Shown here: positions 44,980 through 56,849 of the stretch, in pieces
Position numbering within the stretch: position 1 is the first letter of the stretch
Layout: each line of letters begins with the position of its first letter
Source: Ustilaginoidea virens
Lineage: Eukaryota; Ascomycota; Sordariomycetes; Hypocreales; Clavicipitaceae
NCBI RefSeq assembly: GCF_000687475.1
Contig: NC_057322.1
Span: 2,108,001 to 2,172,000 of the forward strand
Direction: 5' to 3'
DNA length: 64,000 nucleotides
Translations under genes and position numbers: made by a program
Notes under the pieces: generated by a model
What the model was told of the DNA's origin: nothing
What the model saw: only the letters and a program-made list of their open reading frames with translations
Databases searched by the model: none

Positions 44980-45707
44980 TATTGCAAAATGGTGACTCAG
45001 AACACTGTTAGAAAGTATACTAAGTACCGACAGTGGCGTATAAGGCGTTGCAGAATAAAACAAAGAGCTGGTTAAAGATTTAAAGTGCACAAGAGGTTGA
45101 CCAAAGCAAAGATATTAGGGAAATCTGATTCTAATTATTGGTGACTATTCTAGCTAGAAAAAGGGAATTTTGGGCATATTTCTACCATCTTGAAAAAGTG
45201 GTTGAAAATAATGAAAAACCGTAAAAATAGCGAAAAACCCAACGAAAAGTCGGTCTGCCTAACCGTGCCCAGTCTGTGCCCAATATCCTACCCAGTGCAT
45301 ACCCAACCAAGCCCAGTGGCTTATAGCGGTGTGCCGGATGCCCTATAACAGCCTGCCGTACGGGCCGGAAGCCCTATATCGGTCTGCCGTAAATGACCGG
45401 TATAGCGGGTGACTGTATGTAGAAGGCCGAAAGTGCTAGTATTAGCAAGGTTTGCCCATTTAGTAATCCCGTAGAAATGCGCCGCCTGTTGTGGGCCCTG
45501 TGGCCTACTGTGACCGGCCGCTGTAGCCGGATTGTGAGTCGCTGTACCGGTGCCGTGACCGGCGCTGTGGCCCACTATAATCGGCGTTGTGGGGCGCTAT
45601 GCCCCACTATAGCGCCTGGTATAGCCACCGCGATATCTCAACGTAGAGACGTCGTACGGTAGCAAGACCAGTACCAAAATATAGCTAAAAAGGCGCTGAT
45701 TTCAACA
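44980..45707 (-). repeat. B2 3' LTR (728 bp)
   Basis: Matches the B1 LTRs over the full length. Ends TTTCAACA, followed by polypurine tract CCCCCTCT. Confidence 0.92.
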
Positions 45708-45779
45708 CCCCCTCTGATTAGCAATATAGCTAATCCTAGCATTAGAATAAAAGAAAGAAACCCTATAAAAATCAGAAAA

Positions 45780-47500
45780 AAAAGATGATAATACTATAAG
45801 GATTGCAGCCCTAATAGCTGCCGAAATATGGGGAATTTCGGGCTTAGAAGTGGTTTGGTAAGTCCATCCGCAGGCATATCTATCGTAGGTAAATAAGATA
45901 TTTTTACTAGGCCACTATAGGCCTTCTTACGTATATACCGGAATTTAAGTAAGGTATGCTTAGTGCGGGCATACTGATTTAGGTTATTTGCATTAGAAAT
46001 AGACCCTTAGTTATCGTAGTATAGTAGTATCAGGCGTTAAATATCGACCTAGATTTCTTCAAATAAATTAGATATCTACTCTACTTCGCGAATCGCCTTA
46101 AGTATTACATCAGACTCGGCTTTAAGCATTGATAAAACCATAGTCGAAGACTATTTTAACCTCTAGCTAATAGGCTTACCATTTAAGATAGTAAGATAAC
46201 TACTAGTAGACTTCGAAATCAGCCGGCACCTAGCAAAATCGCTATCAGAAAAGGCAGCTAATACTACAGTAGCTTTAGCGGCTCAGTAATAAATAGCTGT
46301 ATTTGCCGTACCAGCCAAGTAGCGGAAAGTGCCCTTAGCAGTATTAAGCTGTATAGTGGAAGCCTGTTGCATATATCGTGATAGGTATTACGTTAGAAAG
46401 GCAAGGTCAGGTCTCAATATCATTATTAACCACATCGATGTCCCTACCAGCTGCTGGAATAAGTATTGATTACTAGTATTTAGCGGCGTATCGTCAGCCT
46501 CAGTAAGTATACCGGGCTATAGCGGGATTAGATGCGGTCGTGCGTCCTTAAGGTTGAATTTCTCAAGGACTTCCGCAATAAATTGCGATTGGTATAGCTA
46601 TAATAGGCCCTTTTCTCTATCTCTAATAATCTGCACTCTAAGAAAGAAGGAGGCAGGTCCTCGGTCTTCTATAGCATAAACCTTATGGAATTTGGCCTTA
46701 AGCTGGTCAATATAGCTAAGGTCCGGACCGACAATCAAGCAGTCATCCATATAGGTCATAATAAAGGTATATATTCCTTTATTATAGAAGACGGCAGTAT
46801 CAGAAAGTAATGGCTTAAAACCCTCTTATACTAGAAGGTCTTTTAACCGTAGCTGCCACTCGCGAGGGCCTTATTTTAGCCTATATAAGGCTTTCTTTAA
46901 CAGTATAACCTATAATGCAGAGGGGTTATATCTAACCTTAGTAAGCAAGGCTAGAAGTCGACGATACTGCTAGTCAGACCATAAGGCTAGGTTAGGTAAG
47001 AGTAGGCTTTCTGCAAATTCTAGAAAACCAGCTAGAATCTCTATATAAATCATCTCCAGTAGTTCACTATTTAGAAAGGCACTAATAAAGTCGATTTGCT
47101 CCATTTCCCAATTATTTGCAGCAGCAAGAGCAAGGATAATCCTCTATATTAGTGGGATCGAAGTAGAGGTATAGGTCTCCGTAAAGTCTTGCCTAAATAC
47201 CTGCATAAAGCCTTTGATAACTAATCATACCTTATATTTAACCGGGTTATTATTTGCATCTTTCTTAATGCGAAAAATAGGCCGGTTACGTAATATTTTC
47301 CTATTAGTAGGAATACTAGTCTTAGGAATAAATTAGAAGATATTTAAATCGATTAATTACTCGAATTCTAAAAATAAGGCTTTTACCCAGCTATCCTTAT
47401 ATAGGCTATGTAAGACTTCCTTCCAGCTATTAGGCACACCTTCTGGGGCCTGTTTTGCAGCCTTAATCTTAGCTGTATAGCAAATATCGTATATTTGCTG
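45780..47500 (-). pseudogene. B2 reverse transcriptase and RNase H
   Basis: Uninterrupted by A-type insertion. The catalytic box reads TYMDDCLIVGPDL at about 46745, intact. RNase H pieces EAESDVILKA and the earlier RT NRPIFRIKKDANNNPVKY are in place. More TAG/TAA than B1, especially in RNase H. Confidence 0.85.
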
Positions 47501-48530
47501 GTAAAAAGCATAGGAAGGGGGGAAATCCTATGTGGAAGCCTCTGGGGGGCTGCCTGGGTATCCGAAAATCTAGTTGTTTTTTAGCTAGGTGGGTGGGAAA
47601 GCACCCCATTAGTTAGTCTGTGGGTCAGACTGTTGGTCAGACTATTAGTCAGTCTGTAGGTCTAAAAGTGACCTATAGTATCTATAACCTAGGATACCTT
47701 ATACGTCTCGTATCTATGGCTATATTCTTTTTCGAATTCTACCCCTAGTAGCCCTAACCTAGTATAGCTGAATAGGCAACTTTTCTGATACTCGAAATAT
47801 TTTCTCCTATGGTCTTTTATTTGAGGCGATATCTAGACTCTCGAATTTTAGATATTCTAATATAGGCAGCGTTTTACTATGGCGAAATGCTATATTTACT
47901 AGGAAGCCGGGCGAAAAGGCAGAATCTATTGTGTCGGAAAGTCGCAGAAAATCAGTATGTATGGGCCTTTAAGATTCAGACTATTAAAAATTTGCTATAT
48001 GGGGCGAGTCAGAATTTTTATATATACACGGTATGCCTACTTTTGTGATGGATTCGGAAAATCTCTGTGGTTGAGATTCCTAATGACGAGAGCTTTCTGC
48101 ATTTCCTAGCATTTGTAGCCTTTTTGTATGGGAAAAAGGCGTAAATTCCTTAGCCGGTGAAAAAGGACTATCTTGCCTAAGCTGAAAAGCTGAGTTAGGC
48201 TGAAGCGATTTGGAATCAAAAGACGGCGAATTGCTAGGAAATATTGCAGAGTGCTATAGCGGGCTAATTGGTAGGCCTACTGGTTGTGGTGGATCCGTAT
48301 ACTGTATTAGGCCTATTGGTTGTAGTGGGCCCGTGGGCTGTGTTGGATCCGTGACCTATAGTAGGCCTATGCCCTCGGCTACGCCTAAAATAGGTATATT
48401 TAGGCGAGGCGACTTCCAAATAGGCTCTTCTAAAGCAATTTAGTCGTTATTTACCCCCTCTAAATTAGAAGGCGGTTAGAAATTAAAAGTGCCCTCTAGG
48501 CCACTTAAAATAGGGCCTATACCTTCATTT
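47501..48530 (-). other. B2 integrase-RT linker
   Basis: Same Pro/Ser-rich linker as B1, with a short direct repeat of GTCAGACTGTTGGTCAGTCT type at 47615-47665, mirrored in B3 at 63030-63080. The 77-codon open frame on the plus strand is a shadow. Confidence 0.55.
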
Positions 48531-49470
48531 TAGTAGGTGAAAGTAATGAAAGAGGTCTTAGTAACGACCCGGCGATATGGGATGTAGATAAGGTAGGTGC
48601 CGTTACCTAGCGTAGCTAGTAACCTACCTGACTCGGTCCGGGGGGCCAGCCTATAGCTAATAACCCGTTTTTCTGGAGGGATTAGCACCTCTATAGCCGC
48701 ACTAATAGCCCTAAAGCTAGTAAGATCGGGTAGGTAGTAGTATATAATTTCCGGAAAGTCCTTCTTTAATTCCTCAAAAGATAACGAGGAACGGTTTATA
48801 ACTACTATTAGATTTACTAAGGTAGTAATACTAAGAATTACTACAGACTAAAGGTAAGAAGGTAACTAAGACCAAAGTATAATAGCTCTAAGTCGGTTAA
48901 TAATAACCCGTATAGAGCGTTCTACTAACCTATTTTGCTTATAAATATAAGGGGAAGAAGTTAAAAAATCTATACCCTTAAGAGCTAGCCAGGCTATAAT
49001 AACATCATTAATTTCCTTGCCACTATTATAGTGGAATTTAATAGCTGATTTGCCGTAGCGATTCCTAAGACCTTGGAAGAACCCCTATAATACTAGGAAT
49101 ACTATAGGTCCCTCCTTATTAGGTAGTAAATATACCCAACGGAAGCGTGATTTCCAGTCAACTAAGATAAAGCAAATAGGGCGTTTATTATATAGTAGAG
49201 GGTTAATTTGGAAGATATCACCCTCTATAATATCCAAACAATACATAGGGTCTAGTATAGCCCCTAATGTAAAACGCCGAACTGACTTTACCCTTTTACA
49301 GGCGATGCAGTTAAAATCAGAATCCTTTACCTTACTGAGATCAAGTAACCCTATGGTTAATATATAGGTTTTCTTTAAAAGTTGGATTCCGATATGCCTA
49401 AGCCGGATATACCAAAGTCCGGCTAATAATAGCAGCTTTTAATACTCGATATCAGCTGCTAATACTGGGG
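48531..49470 (-). pseudogene. B2 integrase
   Basis: Same motifs as B1: CIACKRVKSVRR-like finger, GDIFQINPLLYNKRPICFIL and KQNRLVERSI at the Glu site. The GTAAG pentamer matching the C2 insertion point is intact here. Confidence 0.78.
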
Positions 49471-49899
49471 CTGGGTTGAGGGCGACCGGGGCCCTTTATG
49501 GTGGTTAGGCTATATTGGGAATAGTAGCCTCTTTTAGTACCACCGAAAAACTAGGACTAGCTGGTAGGGTAGCTTACGAATTAGCTGGTAGATTAGCTTG
49601 AGAATTAGCTAGTGGATGGTCCGAGTCAGCTAGTGGGGTAGGTAAATCCTCTAGCAGGGGATATTCCTCGTATTCATCTAGGTTAGCTAAGGCAGGTATT
49701 TCGACCGAGATATTATATAAAGCCAGGTGATTTTGGCTAATATAATATAAAAACAGCGAATCTACCCCTTTTTGTTATAAAAAGAAGCTATATCTCTTAA
49801 AGTTAAGAAGCCCAATGCACTTATTATTGCTATTAATAAGGCTTTAGCCCTAAATACTGCTACGATTCAGATAGTATTTAACGCCGCTAAAGATGTTAA

Positions 49900-50558
49900 T
49901 ATTAAAAGCTGGTATGAAGAGGGCGTTGGTAAGCTCTAAGGTGCCCCACTAAGGTAGGTTAGTGCCCTATAGCACGGTAAAACGCGCTATACCCCACCCA
50001 CTGGGCTTAATTAGGCCACTACCTATACTAATGACTAGTCTATTTCCGGTATAATATTGGAAGTAGGTAAAATGCTTTTTATCGTTAATAATATACACCG
50101 TAGAACCAGTATCGTAAAGCAAAGAATCTATTAGCGTTTTCCCACCGGATTATGCACTATAGCTAGTAGCTAGAAATTGCACACATTTGCAGTCCTAAAA
50201 GGAAGAATAGGCTGTCTCACTAGGTGTAAGACTTAGAGTATTATAATTCCCTAGTACGAAGGAATCAACAGTCTTTTCCTTTTCGTCAGTCTTTTATAGG
50301 GTATCTACTTTATTAGCTAAATCTTTCTTTTTTTTATTCTTCTTCTTATTTTCCGGCTTGCCCTATATAGCTAAAGAAGACCCTTATTGGGTAGAAGACC
50401 CCTATTTGTTCTTTTTATTAGCGTTAGTAGTAGTATTTTTACCACCCTTGCTAGTGTTATTACTAGCTGGCTTGCTACTATTGCTATTAGTAGCAGCACC
50501 CTTGACCTTTGCGAGGTAGGTGGTAGCCCTTGCTACTAATAACCCTTTAATGCGTTAT
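49900..50558 (-). pseudogene. B2 protease and C-terminal gag
   Basis: Protease around 50100 (LLYDTGSTVYIINDKKHF) with the DTG kept. Upstream the Lys/Asn/Ser-rich gag tail continues to the B3 border at 50558. Confidence 0.75.
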
Positions 50559-51274
50559 TGTTGAAATCAGCGCCTTTTTAGCTGTATTTTGGTACTGGTC
50601 TCGCCACTATACGACGTTTCTGCGTTGAGATATCGCGGTGGCTATACCAGGCGCTATAGTGGGGCACAGCGCCCCACAACGCCGATTACAGTGGGCCACA
50701 GCGCCGGTCACGGCACCGGTACAGCGACCCACATCCGGCCACAGCGGCCGGTCACAGTGGGCCACAGGGCCCACAACAGGCGGCGCATTTCTACGGGATT
50801 ACCAAATGGGCAAATCAGCACTTTCGGCCTTCTATATACAGTCACCCGCTACACCGCGCCTTTACGGCATACCGATATAGGGCTTCCGGCCTATACAGCA
50901 GGCTGTTATAGGGCATCCGGCACACCGCTACAAGCCACTAGGCTTGGTTGGGTAGGCATTGGGTAGGATATTGGGCACAGACTGGGCACGGTTGGGCAGA
51001 CCGACTTTTCGTCGGGTTTTTTCGCTATTTTTGCGGTTTTTCATTATTTTCAACCACTTTTTCAAGATAGTAAAAATATACCCAAAATTCCCTCTTTCTA
51101 GCTAGAATAGTCACCAACAATTAGAATCAGATTTCCCTAATATCTTTGCTCTGGTCAACCTCTTATGCGCTTTAAATCTTTAACTAGCTCTTTGTTTTAT
51201 TCTGTAACGCCTTATATGCTACTGTCGGTATCCAGTATATTTCCAATAGTGTTCTGAATCACCATTTTGCAATA
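50559..51274 (+). repeat. B3 5' LTR (716 bp)
   Basis: Starts TGTTGAAATCAGCGCC and ends TTTTGCAATA. Carries the GC-rich repeat block (about 50640-50790), where RIP decay is slight. Confidence 0.93.
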
Positions 51275-51286
51275 GGTTATGAGCCC
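51275..51286 (+). promoter_or_regulatory. B3 primer-binding site, half-tRNA-iMet type
   Basis: GGTTATGAGCCC immediately follows the LTR, followed by GGTGTC. The 12 nt complement the anticodon arm of initiator tRNA-Met, as in B1. Confidence 0.75.
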
Positions 51287-51579
51287 GGTGTCTTAAGGCT
51301 TCTAGCTTAAGACTTTTTTACGCTAACTTAGGATTTTAACGCATTTGGCAGCTAACCTTCCAGGAATCTAACTAACGATATTACTAATCGGCAGTAAAGG
51401 ACTGATCACCCCAGATTTAGGAACCCAGCTACCACACTAAGCTGCAACACATCCTTTTTGCAACAGGATTTTCTAAGGTTATTCCTTAACGCAGCTTTCT
51501 TCTAGATTTTTTATCTAGATTTTCAGTCTTGATTTTCTTTGCATTTTTAAGACTTTCCGGCACCTTTTCTCTTCCTATA

Positions 51580-52800
51580 ATGGCTAGTCAGAACGTTCCT
51601 ACCGCCGATAACCCCAGCTATACAGCAGAGGTAGAAGAATCTGATAATAACCAGGAAATTGCCCAGCTCAGGGAAGACCAATAGGAAATAAGAAAAGAAT
51701 TTAACTATAAATTTAATCGAATTAATTCTAAAATCGATTTTTTGGCTAATAAGGTGGGCACCTTAGTAGATAGACTAATCAAGCCTACTACTAGCCCACC
51801 ATCCCAGGATATAATGGATATGGATACCTTCTAAACCCCTATGGGTAAAGGAAATAACCCACCATTACTACCTAAAGCCCAGCAACCCCTGCCGGTTCCA
51901 TCCAGCATTAGCAGCCAAGTCAGCGCTATAGCTATTAAGGAACTAGCTAAAACAGCTAATCGATTCCAAGAATCCTAAAAGCTAAAGGGGGCATCTAACT
52001 TCGACTAATAGAAATAGGCCCTTATGATTCAACTTAGGGCACTTAATATCGCTAAATTTATCGAAGAACCTTCTATTACTAGCAAGTTCAACGATTTAGA
52101 GTAAGCACTTTTACTATTACTTATTAAGAATAGTTGCACAGAAGGACCAGCTGCCGCTATCAACTAGTGCACTAACCCAGAGTCAGCCTTTATGTTACTC
52201 ACCAAATAGTATTCTCACTCATCAGACGTACAGCAGACCCACCTATACCCTGCCTTCCATCAACTAAATTTTACAGGCTATAAGGGTACCTTGGAATCTT
52301 TCAACGCCTCCTTTAATAGCTACCTATCCTGGCTGCAAATTTTAGGCTCCTATATACAACCTTTCGACCAAATCAGCCAGTATTTACATGCTATAGAAGG
52401 GGTCTTTTTTTAGTGGGCAGAACGGCACCGCACAATAATGAGAATCGCCTATACTTAGGGAAATACATCAAATATTAACCTGCAATTTTATATGGTTGAT
52501 TTACTGGAAGAATAATACATTAAAGGGTCATCAGTAGCAAGGGCTACTACCCACCTCGCAAAGGTCAAGGGTGCCGCTACTAATAATAGTAGCAAGCTAG
52601 CTAATAATAACACTAGCAAGGGTGGTAAAAACACTACCATCAACGCCAACAAAAAGAAACAGGGGTCCTCTTCTACCTAATAAGGGTCTTCTTCTGCTAT
52701 ATAAGGTAAGCCGGAAAATAAGAAGAAGAATAAAGAAAAGAAAGATTCAGCTAATAAAGCAGATACCCCACAAAAGACCGACGAAAAGACTATTAATTCC
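51580..52800 (+). pseudogene. B3 gag
   Basis: Starts with MASQNVPTADNPSYTAEVEE. NRINSKIDFLANKVGTLVDR gives a heptad-like helix, then a Pro-rich segment, a capsid-like FAMLLTK region with SFNASFNSYLSWLQILGSYI (written LESFNASFNSYL then SWLQILGSYI in the frame), and a Lys-rich tail NKKKQGSSS and KPENKKKNKEKKD. No zinc knuckle is visible; the basic tail may bind RNA. The ATG is chosen because the coherent frame starts there, 305 nt after the LTR. About ten TAG stops. Confidence 0.8.
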
Positions 52801-52859
52801 TTTGTATTAGGGAATTATAATACTCTAAGTCTTATACCCAGTCAGACAGCCTATTCTTC

Positions 52860-53200
52860 CTTCCAAGACCGCGAATATATGCAATTTCTAGCTACTAGCT
52901 ATAGTGCACAATCCGGTGGGAAAACGCTAATAGATTCCTTGCTCTACGATACTAGTTCTATGGTGCATATTATCAACGATAAAAAGCACTTCACCTACTT
53001 CCAATACTATACCGGAAATAGACTAGTCATCAGCACAAATAGTGGCCCAATCAAGCCCAGTGGGTAGGGCACAGCGCGTTTTACCGTGCTATAGGCCACC
53101 AACCCACCTTAGTGGGGCACCTTAGAGCTGACTAACGCCCTCTTCATACCAGCTTTTGATATTAACATCTTTAGCGGCGTTAAACACTATCTAAATCGTG
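52860..53200 (+). pseudogene. B3 protease
   Basis: LLYDTSSMVHIINDKKHFTY: the DTG of B1 and B2 reads DTS here, a GGT to AGT change, which would inactivate the aspartic protease. Includes a stop-free stretch 52879-53067. In frame with gag. Confidence 0.8.
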
Positions 53201-53599
53201 GCAGTATTTAGGGCCAAAGCCTAGTTAATAGCAATAATAAGTGCATTGGGCTTCTTAATTTTAAGAAGTATAGCTTCTTTTTATAACAAAAAAGGGTAGA
53301 TTCGCCATTTTTATACCATTCCAGCCAAAATCACCTAGCTTCACACAGTATCTCGGTCGAATTACCTGCCCCAGCCAACCTAGAAGAATACGAGGAATAT
53401 CCCCTGCCAGAGGATTTACCTACCCTACTAGCTGACTTAGACCTTCTACTTCCACTAGCTAATTCGCAAGCTAACCCACTAGCTAACTTACCAGCTGACC
53501 TACCAGCTAGTCCTGGTTTTTCGGTGGTACTAATAGAGGCTGCTATTCCCAATACAGCCTAACCACCATAGAGGGCCCCGGTCACCCTCGACCCTGCCC

Positions 53600-54341
53600 C
53601 AGCAGCTGATACAGAATATCAAAAGCTGCTATTATTAGCCGGACTTTAGCATATCCGGCTTAGGCATATCGGAATCCAACTTTTAAAGAAAACCTATGCA
53701 TCAACCATAGGGTTACCTAATCTCAGTAAGGTAAAGGATTCTGATTTCAACTGCATCGCCTGTAAAAAGGCAAAATCAGTTCGGCGTTTTACATCAGGGG
53801 CTATACCAGACCCTATGCATTATTTGGATATTATAGAGGGCGATATCTTCCAAATCAACCCTCTACTATACAATAAACGCCCCATTTGCCTCATCTTAGT
53901 TGACCGGAAATCACGCTTCCATTAGGTGCATTTACTACCCAATAAAGAAGGACCCACGGTATTCCCAGTATTATAGGGGTTCTTCCAAGGTCTTTAGAAT
54001 CACTACGGCAAATTAGCTATTAAATTCCACTATAATGGTGGCAAAGAAATTAATAACGTTATTACAGCCTGGCTAGCTCTTAAGGGTATAGATTTTTTAA
54101 CCTCTTCCCCTTATATTCATAAGCAAAATAGGTTAGTAGAACGCTTTATACGGGTTATCATTAACCGACTTAAAGCTATTATACTTTAGTCTCGGTTACC
54201 TTTTTACCTTTAGTCTGCAGTGATTCTTAGTATTACTACCTTAGTAAATCTAATAGTAGTCTTAAACCGTTCTTTATTACCTTTCGAGGAATTAAAGAAG
54301 GACTTTCCGGAAATTACGCACTACTACCTACCCGACCTTAC
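53600..54341 (+). pseudogene. B3 integrase, part before C2
   Basis: HIRLRHIGIQLLKKT and CIACKKAKSVRRF (HHCC finger), LDIIEGDIFQIN (first Asp), IKFHYNGGKEINNVI, where the second Asp is Asn, and KQNRLVERFIRVI (Glu). Ends at THYYLPDLT, where C2 inserted. Confidence 0.87.
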
Positions 54342-54587
54342 TATAAAGGACTGGCCCTAGGGCGACTATAAATAGGCGTCAATAATATATATTAAATAGA
54401 CTAAAGAGGAAAGAAAAGGATCTAAATAGGAACCTTTTATCTAGTCTATTTATATCCCGATTATAATACGTATCGGAGTCCTAGTATAGTCCTATGATTC
54501 TATCTATTGCCCTTCTTAGGCTAGACGCGGGTACAGCCCGAGTCCTAGCCACATTATAGCGCAGGTATAGCCCGAGCCCGTAATATA
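54342..54587 (-). repeat. C2 3' LTR (246 bp)
   Basis: TATAAAGGACTGG to CCGTAATATA. Polypurine tract CCCCCCTCCTCCTCC follows at 54588. More mutated than its partner at the CCGTGACA end. Confidence 0.92.
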
Positions 54588-54965
54588 CCCCCCTCCTCCT
54601 CCTTAGAGTTAGAGGAATAAACCATCCGAAATCATCCCCTTTATATATCGCCCCCTAATTAAGACCTCTTATAGCCCTCGAAAATAACCTCAATTAGATA
54701 TATATAGGATAACAATCGGGCGCATAGATATACCAATATATAACCAATATAAATATAGCATAGACTAGAGTCGGTATACTTTAGGCAGATATAATAGAAT
54801 CTTATTAAAGCCGGTCGTAGTGCTATTAGCTAGAAGAAACCGTATTATAGCTATTGCAGAGCAGAAAAATTTTATCGCTAGCTATCGGTTAGAAATCCAT
54901 TTATACTAAGGCTTCTTCTTTTATCTATTTCTCTTTTATACTTTTTCCTCTCTCTCTCTATCCCT

Positions 54966-56715
54966 ATGCCTACTATCATCAAGGCTATTATTCCTAATAG
55001 TAAATCTACGGCATTACTACTATTATAAGAATTATCCCTACTAATAGAGTTACGCTATCGAAAGTTCCTAAATCGTTTGTATTAAGTCTATATAGTAAAT
55101 CGTCCGGTACTAATAGGTATTTAGGTCCCCCCCTATTTACTATTATATCGGATTTATCGCTATATCGTCTAGAGGACTAGTAGATAGGAATATACCTATC
55201 GCCTAAGGCCCTCCTATAACCCTATTAGGTCTATCCCTAGTATCTACCGGAGACCTTAGAAGTGCCAGGCGTAGAAAAGGTTCCTAGCCAGAAACGCTAT
55301 TATAGCTGCTATGGTTTATACCCTCTTTAGGATAGTCGCATATTTCCCCCCCTAGCTTTAAGCTTATTATTATTTCTAATGATAATAAGAGTTTGGTAGA
55401 GCCTTTATCGCCTAATGTAAGGGCCCTATTATCCCCCTTGCGTTCTCCCGCCCTTTCTTATATAAAAATCCTATTATCGATAGGGGTAATGCTAATAAAA
55501 ACTTCTTCTTCGATAGCTATTACGCCTAAGACCCTGTCTAAAGTACCATCAGCTCCCTCCTTATCTATACTTACGCCTTAAATACCTTCGCGCGTAAGGA
55601 AAATGCCGCCCTCGCCTACTACTAGATCATTATATTAGTAGTTATAAAAGAAGCGCGCTATAAAAGAATTCCTTATCTAGGGGGATTCTAAGGGATTAAA
55701 TGCTAACGATATCGAGGAGGTAGAGTATACCTATATTGCCTATACGCAGTATACTATAGATACTGGAGAATATATCGTCTATATATAGTCTAATCGCTCC
55801 TAGGCTTATATTCAATACCGTTAAAAATATAAAATATATATCTAGTGCGAGCGTATAATATCGATAAACCCCCAACTATAGTAGGTAATAAAATATATCG
55901 TCTGTATAGCACAAAAGAAATAAAGTATTAAGGAGGCCGCCTATCTGAAGGTAAAAGATATTCTGGGCCGAAAGGCCCGTCTTCGCCCTAAATTCAATAT
56001 GCTATATCGTTAATAGGATAAACTATAGGCTATAGCGCAAGAGCATACTATAATAGCCCTTTCTGTATATGCCCTAGCTGCTAATATTAATGGGTCGACT
56101 CCTGCTATGCCTATAACGACTATTATTCCCTCTGCCTTATCTACTAAATCCCAATAGGCTGGCGGCAACTCTATGGCTCCTATTATATAACTACTCGTAA
56201 AATAATAATAAAATACGCAGATTATAGCAGAGGTAATAACTAACTTTATATATTAGGTCACCCCCGCTATACCTACGCCCTATACTCCGCCTACTTCCCC
56301 TTAGTTAGCATCCTCCCTATATACCGGTATAGCCTCGCCTTAGGCCCTTATACCGACGACCGCGCTATAAGCTAAGGCCGGTTCTATTACTACCGGCCCG
56401 GCATTATAAGTATATCCCCCCAGACCTATTATACCCTATTATAGGTACCTGAGCTATACTATGCCTAATTAGTATCCGCTAATTATACCGCTGATACCGC
56501 TACTACCTTTCCTGCCCTACTATCCTATAGTCCCTCCCCTTCCCCTATATACCCCCCCACTAAATCCCATAAAAAGGCAGGAGAATGCCAATAAAGGTAA
56601 GGGTAGCAGGGGCAGTAGGAATTAAGAAATACAAAAGTAGGGCTAGAGTTACTAAAAAATAAAAGATAAATACTAAAACTTACTAAATTGCTTTACTAAA
56701 AACGAAAAAGATTAG
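54966..56715 (+). pseudogene. C2 antisense ORF (opposite to gag-pol)
   Basis: Begins with a plausible ATG: MPTIIKAIIPNSKSTALLLL, then basic LRYRKFLNRLY. A frame change at a C7 run near 55352 leads to LVEPLSPNVRALLSPLRSPA (stop-free 55393-55581), then EYTYIAYTQYTIDTGEYIVY, INGSTPAMPITTIIPSALS, a Pro/Tyr-rich stretch and an Arg/Gly/Lys tail ENANKGKGSRGSRN. After one stop the frame goes on to a T18 run. About 550 codons. The tail resembles that of C1; the rest has diverged. Function unknown. Confidence 0.5.
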
Positions 56716-56733
56716 TTTTTTTTTTTTTTTTTT
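56716..56733. repeat. C2 poly-T tract
   Basis: T18, in the same position as the longer C1 tract. Confidence 0.85.
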
Positions 56734-56849
56734 ATATTATTAGACGATATTAAGGTTATAGGTCTGAAATCTAATCCTAAGGCCGTATAAATCTATTATG
56801 CATCCGAATATCCCCCTATTTAGCCTTAAATGCCTTTTGTACCGCTATC

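Larger units (their letters stand above)
44980..50558 (-). mobile_element. B2: Ty1/copia family B, interrupted by B3
   Basis: Minus-strand copy inserted in C3. The left LTR starts TATTGCAAAATGG (TGTTGC mutated). RNase H, RT, linker, integrase, protease and part of gag follow in window order. At 50558 B3 enters gag, with GTTAT just before it as half of a TSD. The remainder lies beyond the window. It supplies empty sites for A1 (46925-46929) and C2 (48720-48724). Confidence 0.9.

Noticed and set aside
44980..50558. B2 and B3 as two LTR ends of one inverted element
   Set aside because: Each has its own LTR, internal order and orientation; the B2 gag frame is cut exactly at the B3 LTR start, so it is nesting.
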